A stretch of DNA of 12,157 bases. It comes from Polaromonas sp. (GTDB lineage Bacteria; Pseudomonadota; Gammaproteobacteria; Burkholderiales; Burkholderiaceae_C). Position 1 is the stretch's first letter. Each line of letters starts with the position of its first letter. The notes below the pieces were generated by a model. It was not told the origin of the DNA. It ran no database searches and worked only from the letters and a program-made list of their open reading frames with translations. A program made the position numbers and the translations under genes. The DNA is taken from the NCBI GenBank assembly GCA_028292345.1, contig JAQGMN010000481.1, forward strand, positions 1 through 12,157, given 5' to 3'. This document shows, in pieces, positions 6,913 through 12,157 of this stretch.

Positions 6913-7089
6913 CTACCCCACCCGCTCCATGATCAGCACCGCGAAGAATCCGAACGCGGCGATCAAGGCCCACTTCAGGACCACCCAGCCGTAGTGCCTG
7001 AAGCGCAGGTTCCCGGTGCCGGCGTAGAACATGAAGCACACCAGGGACGTCAGCAGTGCCAGCAACAGCATCCAGCGAAAAAGCAGCAT
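6913..7089 (-). CDS. Small two-helix membrane protein of unknown function
   Basis: A 58-residue protein with two hydrophobic helices (about 2-22 and 35-54) joined by a short polar, basic loop (GTGNLRFRHYG), ending in MERVG. The start at 7089 is chosen over an in-frame ATG at 7146, which lies inside lpxC, because GGAG sits 8 nt upstream and the protein then starts with its helix. It begins 31 nt after the lpxC stop on the same strand, so it is likely cotranscribed and forms the last gene of the dcw/lpxC run in this window. In E. coli the gene after lpxC is secM, but this protein has no SecM-like arrest sequence that I can see. I do not recognise a named family; a small conserved inner-membrane protein is likely. 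Confidence 0.75.
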   Translation of the reverse strand: MLLFRWMLLLALLTSLVCFMFYAGTGNLRFRHYGWVVLKWALIAAFGFFAVLIMERVG

Positions 7090-7120
7090 GGCCTGAACTC
7101 CGGGTTGGGAAGGACTGGGG

Positions 7121-8044
7121 TTACCAGGCGCGCGCCAGGGTGGCAAAGCCCCTGGGCGCGTTTTTTTCGTCGTCGAAGGTGGCGATCTCGTAGGCGTCCG
7201 GATGCGCCAGCAACTCGCGCAGCAGCTTGTTGTTCATGGCATGGCCCGAGCGAAAGGCGCTGTAGGCGGCCAGCAGCGGCTTGCCCAGCAAATACAGGTC
7301 GCCCATGGCGTCGAGTATCTTGTGCTTGACGAATTCGTCGTTGTAGCGCAGCCCTTCGCTGTTGAGCACCTTGAGGTCGTCCATGACGATGGCATTGTCG
7401 AGCCCGCCGCCGAGCGCCAGGCCGTTGGCCCGCATCATCTCGACATCCTTGGTGAAGCCGAAGGTGCGCGCCCGGGCAATGTCCCGGCTGTAGGCGCCGC
7501 TGCCCATGTCGAACTCGACGCGCTGGCCGGTGGAATCGACGGCAGGATGGTCAAAATCGATCTCGAAGTTCAGCTTGTAGCCTTCGTAGGGGCTCAGGCG
7601 CGCCCATTTGACATTGGCGCCCTCGCCTTCGCGCACCTCGACCGGCCTGAGGATACGCACGAAGCGCTTGGGCGCGGCCTGCAGTTCAATGCCGGCGGAC
7701 TGCAGCAGGAACACGAACGACGACGCCGAGCCGTCCAGGATCGGCACTTCCTCGGCGGTGATGTCGATGACCAGGTTGTCGATGCCCAGGCCGGCGCAGG
7801 CCGACATCAGGTGCTCGACGGTCAGGACCTTGGCGCTGCCGCTGGAAATGGTCGATGCCAGCCGGGTGTCGGTCACGGCGTCGGGCGAGATGACGATGTC
7901 CACCGGCTGCGGCAGGTCGACGCGCCGGAACACGATGCCGCTGTCGGGCGGCGCCGGCCGCAGGGTCAGCTCGACCCGCTGGCCGCTGTGCAGCCCCACA
8001 CCGACCGCCCGGGTCAGGGATTTGAGGGTTCTTTGAGCAAGCAT
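7121..8044 (-). CDS. lpxC: LpxC, UDP-3-O-acyl-N-acetylglucosamine deacetylase
   Basis: LpxC is the zinc enzyme that makes the committed step of lipid A synthesis in the cytoplasm, removing the acetyl group from UDP-3-O-acyl-GlcNAc. The 307 residues match the family length (about 305). Visible are GVGLHSG (15-21), VEHLMSACAGLGIDN (76-90) with Glu77 as base and His78 as zinc ligand, PILDGSASSFV (101-111), FVKHKILDAMGDL (238-250) with zinc ligands His241 and Asp245, and SGHAMNNK (266-273) with His268. The frame stays open to 8182, but the ATG at 8044 gives the standard N-terminus. No ribosome binding site precedes it; an AT-rich TAAAAT lies 5 nt upstream. It follows ftsZ after 144 nt that can fold into several hairpins. 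Confidence 0.97.
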   Translation of the reverse strand: MLAQRTLKSLTRAVGVGLHSGQRVELTLRPAPPDSGIVFRRVDLPQPVDIVISPDAVTDTRLASTISSGSAKVLTVEHLMSACAGLGIDNLVIDITAEEVPILDGSASSFVFLLQSAGIELQAAPKRFVRILRPVEVREGEGANVKWARLSPYEGYKLNFEIDFDHPAVDSTGQRVEFDMGSGAYSRDIARARTFGFTKDVEMMRANGLALGGGLDNAIVMDDLKVLNSEGLRYNDEFVKHKILDAMGDLYLLGKPLLAAYSAFRSGHAMNNKLLRELLAHPDAYEIATFDDEKNAPRGFATLARAW

Positions 8045-8049
8045 GTCGT

Positions 8050-8055
8050 ATTTTA
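8050..8055 (-). promoter_or_regulatory. lpxC: Candidate -10 element directly before lpxC
   Basis: TAAAAT (5 of 6 matches to TATAAT) stands in an isolated AT-rich patch, 5 nt before the lpxC ATG, in otherwise very GC-rich DNA. A start there would give a transcript with almost no leader. I see no good -35 box at 16-18 nt, so the call is weak. Confidence 0.22.
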
Positions 8056-8087
8056 AATTGCCAGGCGCGCAGCGCCATCGCCGGCCC

Positions 8088-8183
8088 GCCAAGCCCATGC
8101 GGCATGGTTGGCCTGGACAGGGGCAGCCTGTCGGAGACAGCAGGCCATGCGCCCTGGTCCGCCATGGCGGGCCGGGGCGCATG
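8088..8183 (-). promoter_or_regulatory. Series of hairpins between ftsZ and lpxC
   Basis: Three stem-loops lie in a row. 8146-8183 pairs CATGCGCCC with GGGCGCATG (9 bp) and continues inward through GG/CC and CCGC/GCGG to a 4-nt loop, with two A/C mismatches on the transcribed strand. 8116-8132 is GACAGG and CCTGTC around 5 nt. 8088-8112 pairs GCCAA with TTGGC and CCATG with CATGG around a 2-nt bulge and a 3-nt loop. An alternative pairing, GCATGG 8102-8107 with CCATGC 8145-8150, would compete with two of them. The first hairpin begins 5 nt after the ftsZ stop. No T-run follows on the transcribed strand, so a simple terminator is unlikely; transcript stabilisation or attenuation are possible. 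Confidence 0.5.
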
Positions 8184-8188
8184 CAAAA

Positions 8189-9367
8189 TCAGTCCGCCTG
8201 GCGGCGCAGGAAGGCAGGAATCTCGAAATCGTCCATGCCGCCCGACGCCAGCGCATCGACCTTCGCCGCCGCCTGGGTGCGGTTGTTTCCCCAAACATTA
8301 GGCCGCGCCATGTTGCCGTAGTCGGGCTGCTTCAGGCCCTGCACGCCGCCCGCAGTCTGGCCGGCACCGCGCAGCACCTGCAGCGGCGCGACATTGCTGC
8401 GCACTTCCTGGCGGCTCAGGCCGGTGGCCACCACGGTCACGCGGATGTCCTCGCCCAGCTCGTCGTCGTAGGCGGTGCCGTAGATCACATGCGCATCGGG
8501 CGACGCGTAGGCGCGCACGGTGTTCATCGCCAGCTTGGACTCGTTCAGCTTGAGCGAGCCCTTGGCGGCCGAGATCAGCACCAGCACGCCCTTGGCGCCC
8601 GACAGGTCGATGCCTTCGAGCAGCGGGCAGGCCACGGCCTGTTCGGCGGCGATGCGGGCGCGGTCGGGGCCGCTGGCCCGGGCCGTTCCCATCATCGCCT
8701 TGCCGGGCTCGCCCATGACGGTGCGAACGTCCTCGAAGTCGACGTTGACGTGGCCGGGCACGTTGATGATCTCGGCAATGCCGCCGACGGCGTTTTTCAG
8801 CACATCGTTGGCATGGGCAAAGGCCTCGTCCTGCGTCACGTCGTCGCCCAGCACTTCGAGCAGCTTTTCGTTCAGCACGACGATCAGCGAATCGACATTG
8901 GCTTCCAGCTCGGACAGGCCCAGGTCGGCATTGGTCATGCGGCGTCCGCCCTCGAAGTCGAAGGGCTTGGTCACGACGCCGACCGTCAGGATGCCCATTT
9001 CCTTGGCGACGCGGGCAATCACGGGCGCCGCGCCGGTGCCGGTGCCGCCGCCCATGCCGGCGGTGATGAACAGCATGTGCGCGCCGCTGATGGCGCTGCG
9101 GATGTCGTCCACCGCCAGCTCGGCGGCTTCGCGGCCTTTTTCAGGCTTGCTGCCGGCGCCCAGTCCGCTGGCGCCCAGCTGGATGTTCTTGTGCGCGGTG
9201 CCGCGGTTGAGCGCCTGCGCGTCGGTGTTGGCGCAGATGAACTCGACGCCCTGCACGCCGCACTGGATCATGTGGCCGACGGCATTGCCGCCGCCGCCGC
9301 CGACGCCGATCACCTTGATCTGCGTGCCTTGGTTGAATTCCTGGATTTCAATCATTTCGATACTCAT
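8189..9367 (-). CDS. ftsZ: FtsZ, tubulin-like cell division GTPase
   Basis: FtsZ polymerises with GTP into the Z-ring that places and organises the septum. The 392 residues show the tubulin-like GTPase domain with VGGGGGNAV (22-30), the tubulin signature GGGTGTG (106-112), FDFEGGRR (136-143) and the T7 loop NVDFEDV (208-214) whose Asp210 and Asp213 complete the active site of the next subunit. A variable linker (about 325-375) leads to the C-terminal peptide DDFEIPAFLRRQAD, which binds FtsA and ZipA. The ATG at 9367 has a strong AGGAGG (complement 9374-9379) 6 nt upstream. It follows ftsA after 142 nt with a promoter-like TTGACA. The C-terminal peptide is intact, so the gene is complete. Confidence 0.98.
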   Translation of the reverse strand: MSIEMIEIQEFNQGTQIKVIGVGGGGGNAVGHMIQCGVQGVEFICANTDAQALNRGTAHKNIQLGASGLGAGSKPEKGREAAELAVDDIRSAISGAHMLFITAGMGGGTGTGAAPVIARVAKEMGILTVGVVTKPFDFEGGRRMTNADLGLSELEANVDSLIVVLNEKLLEVLGDDVTQDEAFAHANDVLKNAVGGIAEIINVPGHVNVDFEDVRTVMGEPGKAMMGTARASGPDRARIAAEQAVACPLLEGIDLSGAKGVLVLISAAKGSLKLNESKLAMNTVRAYASPDAHVIYGTAYDDELGEDIRVTVVATGLSRQEVRSNVAPLQVLRGAGQTAGGVQGLKQPDYGNMARPNVWGNNRTQAAAKVDALASGGMDDFEIPAFLRRQAD

Positions 9368-9384
9368 GGGGAGCCTCCTGTGGG

Positions 9385-9413
9385 GGTAAATGGGGTGGGT
9401 GAATACATGTCAA
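9385..9413 (-). promoter_or_regulatory. ftsZ: Promoter-like element before ftsZ
   Basis: A perfect TTGACA (complement 9408-9413) lies directly after a run of seven A on the minus strand, resembling an UP element. The hexamer 17 nt downstream is TTTACC (3 of 6 matches, complement 9385-9390), and a start from it would fall inside the ftsZ ribosome binding site, which argues against that -10. TGTATT immediately after the TTGACA is another possible -10 without a good -35. Extra ftsZ promoters within dcw clusters are well known in other bacteria. Confidence 0.3.
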
Positions 9414-9509
9414 TTTTTTTGCGAAACATGGCGGGTCAGGCCGGTGGATCGGCGCCTCCCGAATGGGTTCGCCGCCAGGGGCGACCGAAAGATCTGGACA
9501 GGCGGGTCA

Positions 9510-10739
9510 TCAGAAATTCCCCACGAACCAGTCTTTGACCCGGCCAAAGGCGCTGTGCACGCTGCCGGCCTTTTGCGCCACCTTGAAGCCCCGCATGCGC
9601 GCCAGCCGGGCTTCTTCGAGCAGTCCCATGACGGTGGCGGCCCGGGTCTGGGCGACCATGTCCGACAGGGCGCCGGTGTAGCGCGGCAGGCCGCGCCGCA
9701 CCGGCTTGAGGAAAATGTCTTCGCCCAGTTCGATCATGCCGGGCATCATGGCGCTGCCGCCGGTGATGACGATGCCCGAGGACAGCACTTCCTCGTAGCC
9801 CGACTCGCGGATCGCCTGCTGGACCAGCAGGTAGATTTCCTCGACGCGCGGCTCGATCACGCCGGACAGGGCCTGCTTGCTGAGCATGCGCGGGCCGCGG
9901 TCGCCCAGGCCGGGCACCTCGACCTGGGTGTCGGGGTCGGCGAGCAGCTGCTTGGCGCAGCCGTTTTCGACCTTGATGTCCTCGGCGTCCTTGGTCGGCG
10001 TGCGCAGCGCCATGGCGATGTCGCTGGTGATCAGGTCGCCGGCGATCGGGATCACGGCGGTGTGCCGGATGGCGCCGCCGGTGAAGATGGCCACGTCGGT
10101 CGTGCCGGCGCCGATGTCGACCATCGCCACGCCGAGCTCCTGCTCGTCCTGCGTCAGCACCGACAGGCTGGACGCCAGCGGATTGAGCATCAGCTGGTCC
10201 ACGTCCAGGCCGCAGCGCCGCACGCACTTGATGATGTTTTCGGCGGCGCTCTGCGCGCCGGTCACGATATGCACCTTGGCCTCCAGGCGCAGGCCGCTCA
10301 TGCCGATGGGCTCGCGCACGTCCTGGCCGTCGATGACGAATTCCTGCGGCTCGACCAGCAGCAGGCGCTGGTCGGTCGAGATGTTGATGGCCTTGGCGGT
10401 TTCAATCACGCGGGTCACGTCGGCCTGGGTGACTTCCTTGTCCTTGACCGCCACCATGCCGCTGGAATTGATGCCGCGGATGTGGCTGCCGGTGATGCCG
10501 GTGAACACACGGCCGATCTTGCAGTCGGCCATGAGCTCGGCTTCTTTCAGCGCCTGCTGGATGCTGTGCACGGTGGCGTCGATGTTGACCACCACGCCGC
10601 GCTTGAGTCCCTGGCTCGCGGCAAGCCCCAGGCCGGCGAGCTTGAGCTCGCCGCCGGGCATGACCTCGGCCACCACGACCATGATCTTGCTGGTCCCGAT
10701 GTCCAGCCCCACCACCAGGTCTTTATATTCTTTGGCCAT
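9510..10739 (-). CDS. ftsA: FtsA, actin-like divisome membrane tether
   Basis: FtsA binds the C-terminal peptide of FtsZ, polymerises like actin and anchors the Z-ring to the inner membrane. The 409 residues have the actin-fold ATP site: VGLDIGTSKI (10-19), MVDIGAGTTDVAIF (206-219) and SGIVITGGSAMMPGM (321-335). The 1C subdomain (about 85-165) replaces actin subdomain 1B. The C-terminal amphipathic helix FGRVKDWFVGNF (398-409) is the membrane-targeting sequence. The ATG at 10739 lies 4 nt after the ftsQ stop, and its ribosome binding site AAAAGG is inside the last codons of ftsQ, so translation is probably coupled. The gene ends in two TGA codons in a row. Confidence 0.98.
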   Translation of the reverse strand: MAKEYKDLVVGLDIGTSKIMVVVAEVMPGGELKLAGLGLAASQGLKRGVVVNIDATVHSIQQALKEAELMADCKIGRVFTGITGSHIRGINSSGMVAVKDKEVTQADVTRVIETAKAINISTDQRLLLVEPQEFVIDGQDVREPIGMSGLRLEAKVHIVTGAQSAAENIIKCVRRCGLDVDQLMLNPLASSLSVLTQDEQELGVAMVDIGAGTTDVAIFTGGAIRHTAVIPIAGDLITSDIAMALRTPTKDAEDIKVENGCAKQLLADPDTQVEVPGLGDRGPRMLSKQALSGVIEPRVEEIYLLVQQAIRESGYEEVLSSGIVITGGSAMMPGMIELGEDIFLKPVRRGLPRYTGALSDMVAQTRAATVMGLLEEARLARMRGFKVAQKAGSVHSAFGRVKDWFVGNF

Positions 10740-10743
10740 TCAT

Positions 10744-11535
10744 TTACCTTTTCTTTTTCTTGTCGTCTTTGTCACCGATCTCGCCGGTGGTGACGCCCCT
10801 GAGCTTGAGCGCATAACCTGTCGCATACCGCAGGTCGGCGGATTCCACATCGCGTCCGAACCGGGACGACACCTGCGTCACGGTGTCGACAAAGCGCCGG
10901 GCACGCGCCTGGACTTCGGCCTGCGAGCCGTGGCCCAGTTCAATCACCGCGCCGCTGTCGAGCTGCGCGCGCCAGCTGCCAAGATCGCTCAGCTGCAGTT
11001 GCTCCAGCACCGCATCCATCTCTTCAAACAGCGGAAGCAGGTCGTGGTAGGCCTGCAGCACCTGCGGCGCCTGGCCCTTGGGCCCGCTCAGCAGCGGCAG
11101 CTCCTCGTTTTCGACATCGCCGGGATTGGCGTCGAACACCTCGCCGTGGTTGTTGACCAGCCGGGCCTCGCCCTCGGGGCCCCAGTAGGCGACGGCCTTG
11201 TGCTCCAGCAGCACGACCTTCAGGCGGTTCGGGAATTCGCGTTGCACCACCGCCCGGCGAACCCAGGGAACGGACTCGAAGGCGGCGCGCGTGGAATCGA
11301 GGTCCACCGTCAGGAAGTTGCCGGCCAGCTTGGGCGCCACATTGGCGCGCAGGGTGACTGCATTGTTGTGCACCAGGTCGCCGCCGACGCGGATGGTGCT
11401 GAGGTTGAAGGCCGGCTGTCGCACCAGCCAGGCCATGCCCAGGGCCAGCACCATGGCGCAAAAGACCAGGCCCAGGAGCACCGAGACGGTGTTCATGAGC
11501 CTGACATCCGGCGGCAGGGCGGCTGGCAGGGGCAT
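10744..11535 (-). CDS. ftsQ: FtsQ, divisome membrane protein with POTRA domain
   Basis: FtsQ links the early divisome to FtsB, FtsL and FtsW/FtsI through its periplasmic part. With the ATG at 11535 it has 263 residues: a short cytoplasmic segment, one membrane helix (about 16-38), a POTRA domain (about 43-113, FNLSTIRV to VVLLEHKAVAYW) and a beta domain ending in DLRYATGYALKLRG (234-247). The C-terminus is unusually lysine-rich (DKDDKKKKR). The frame is open to 11607 inside ddl. A GTG at 11547, overlapping the ddl stop as GTGA, is a good alternative start and would add 4 residues. Neither start has a strong ribosome binding site. Order ddl-ftsQ-ftsA-ftsZ is the standard dcw arrangement. Confidence 0.93.
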   Translation of the reverse strand: MPLPAALPPDVRLMNTVSVLLGLVFCAMVLALGMAWLVRQPAFNLSTIRVGGDLVHNNAVTLRANVAPKLAGNFLTVDLDSTRAAFESVPWVRRAVVQREFPNRLKVVLLEHKAVAYWGPEGEARLVNNHGEVFDANPGDVENEELPLLSGPKGQAPQVLQAYHDLLPLFEEMDAVLEQLQLSDLGSWRAQLDSGAVIELGHGSQAEVQARARRFVDTVTQVSSRFGRDVESADLRYATGYALKLRGVTTGEIGDKDDKKKKR

Positions 11536-11543
11536 GGTGCGGT

Positions 11544-12157
11544 TCACGGCTGTGTTCCGTCCTGCGGCTGGCAGTCCAGCGCTGCGGTTTGCAGCACCTG
11601 AACGCACAGCGCTTCATAGGAAATGCCCGCCGCCCGCGCGGACATGGGCACCAGCGAATGCCCGGTCATGCCGGGCGAGGTGTTGATCTCCAGCAGGTAG
11701 GGCTGGCGGGTGGCCTGGTCGATCATCACGTCGGCGCGCGCCCAGCCCCGGCAGTTCAGCGTGCGAAAAGCCTGCAGCACCATTTGCCCGATGGCCTGCT
11801 CTTCGCCGTCGGGCAGGCCGCAGGGCACCAGGTACTGCGTGGTGTCGGTGAAATACTTGTTCTGGTAGTCGTAGTTGCCCTCGGGCGCGACGATGCGGAT
11901 GAGCGGCAGCGCGCGTGCCTGCGCGCCGGTGCCCAGCACCGGGCAGGTCACCTCGTCGCCGCTGACGAACTGCTCGCACAGGACGTCGGCGTCCATCTTC
12001 TCGGCCAGCGCCACGGCAGCCGCCATGCCGGCCCGGACGATGACCTTGCTCAAGCCCAGGGAGGAACCCTCGCGCGCGGGCTTGACGATCAACGGCAGGC
12101 CCAGCGCATCGGGAATGGCGGCGACTTCGGCAGGGCTGTAAGCGCCCCGGCGCAGCA
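11544..12157 (-). CDS. ddl: D-alanine-D-alanine ligase, C-terminal two thirds (5' end outside the window)
   Basis: Ddl joins two D-alanines with ATP to make the dipeptide used by MurF for the peptidoglycan stem. The visible 203 residues cover the central and C-terminal ATP-grasp domains: PLIVKPAREGSSLG (21-34 of the visible part) with the ATP-binding Lys25, CEQFVSGDEVTC (60-71), PEGNYDYQNKY (91-101), ARADVMID (139-146) with Asp142, and LLEINTSPGMTGHSLVPMSA (154-173) with metal ligands Glu156 and Asn158. The frame continues to the right edge without a start, so roughly 110-125 N-terminal residues lie outside. Its position before ftsQ points to the dcw-linked DdlB. The stop at 11544-11546 is 8 nt from the ftsQ ATG. 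Confidence 0.96.
   Translation of the reverse strand, partial: LRRGAYSPAEVAAIPDALGLPLIVKPAREGSSLGLSKVIVRAGMAAAVALAEKMDADVLCEQFVSGDEVTCPVLGTGAQARALPLIRIVAPEGNYDYQNKYFTDTTQYLVPCGLPDGEEQAIGQMVLQAFRTLNCRGWARADVMIDQATRQPYLLEINTSPGMTGHSLVPMSARAAGISYEALCVQVLQTAALDCQPQDGTQP

Noticed and set aside
7090..7146. Longer start (ATG 7146) for the small membrane protein
   Set aside because: It would overlap the end of lpxC and put a polar, Pro-rich stretch before the helix; the ATG at 7089 has a good ribosome binding site.
8045..8182. N-terminal extension of LpxC to 8182
   Set aside because: The extra 46 residues (Pro, Arg, Gly, Cys-rich) come from the hairpin-filled spacer, and LpxC families start at the MLAQRTLK-type N-terminus.
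8146..8183. Simple rho-independent terminator after ftsZ
   Set aside because: The hairpin is strong, but no T-run follows it on the transcribed strand, so it is described only as a regulatory hairpin.
8108..10793. Long plus-strand open frames opposite ftsZ and ftsA (476 and 467 codons)
   Set aside because: Antisense shadows of two unmistakable genes; the products are His/Gln/Arg/Ala-rich and have no recognisable motif.
1..12157. Mobile elements, CRISPR arrays, tRNA or rRNA genes, toxin-antitoxin or defence systems
   Set aside because: No transposase, integrase, regularly spaced repeats, tRNA cloverleaf or nuclease/toxin pair was found on either strand; the window is core chromosome.

Overview
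This is a GC-rich stretch of ordinary chromosome from a Gram-negative bacterium. It is most likely a betaproteobacterium of the Burkholderiales, family Comamonadaceae (Polaromonas/Rhodoferax-like). The evidence is the protein sequences (FtsZ, RodA, TonB-like and MtgA all look like that family), the gene pairing RNB nuclease - TonB-like - mtgA, and two intergenic repeats of types I remember from Comamonadaceae genomes. The assignment rests on recall, not on a search.

Left part (1-2234): the 3' end of an unrecognised plus-strand gene (2-118) faces rodA (complement 305-1459) across a GC-rich hairpin repeat. rodA encodes the SEDS peptidoglycan polymerase of cell elongation. Divergent from it is a YqiA-type alpha/beta-hydrolase (1650-2234).

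Middle part (2335-6908): a plus-strand run of an RNase II/R-like (RNB) exonuclease, a TonB-like envelope protein, the monofunctional transglycosylase MtgA, and the Holliday-junction resolvase RuvC. RNB and TonB-like are 10 nt apart and probably cotranscribed. A 171-nt gap before mtgA is where I would expect aroE from relatives.

Right part (6913-12157), all on the minus strand: the distal division and cell wall (dcw) cluster, read as ddl (partial, runs off the right edge) - ftsQ - ftsA - ftsZ - lpxC, then a 58-residue two-helix membrane protein of unknown function. Ddl makes the D-Ala-D-Ala dipeptide, FtsQ/FtsA/FtsZ build the divisome, and LpxC commits to lipid A synthesis. ddl-ftsQ-ftsA are packed with overlap or gaps of a few bases. 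The ftsA-ftsZ and ftsZ-lpxC junctions have gaps of 142 and 144 nt that hold promoter-like and hairpin sequences. ruvC and the small membrane gene end tail to tail, 4 nt apart.

The common theme is the cell envelope: elongation (RodA), septation (FtsQAZ), precursor supply (Ddl), glycan synthesis (MtgA), outer membrane (LpxC) and possibly energy transduction (TonB-like). I see no mobile element, CRISPR array, tRNA, rRNA or defence system, and nothing that looks like an undescribed multi-gene system. What deserves a second look is at the junctions: the hairpin series between ftsZ and lpxC, starts of rodA, lpxC and ruvC without a visible ribosome binding site, the small gene after lpxC, and the missing aroE.
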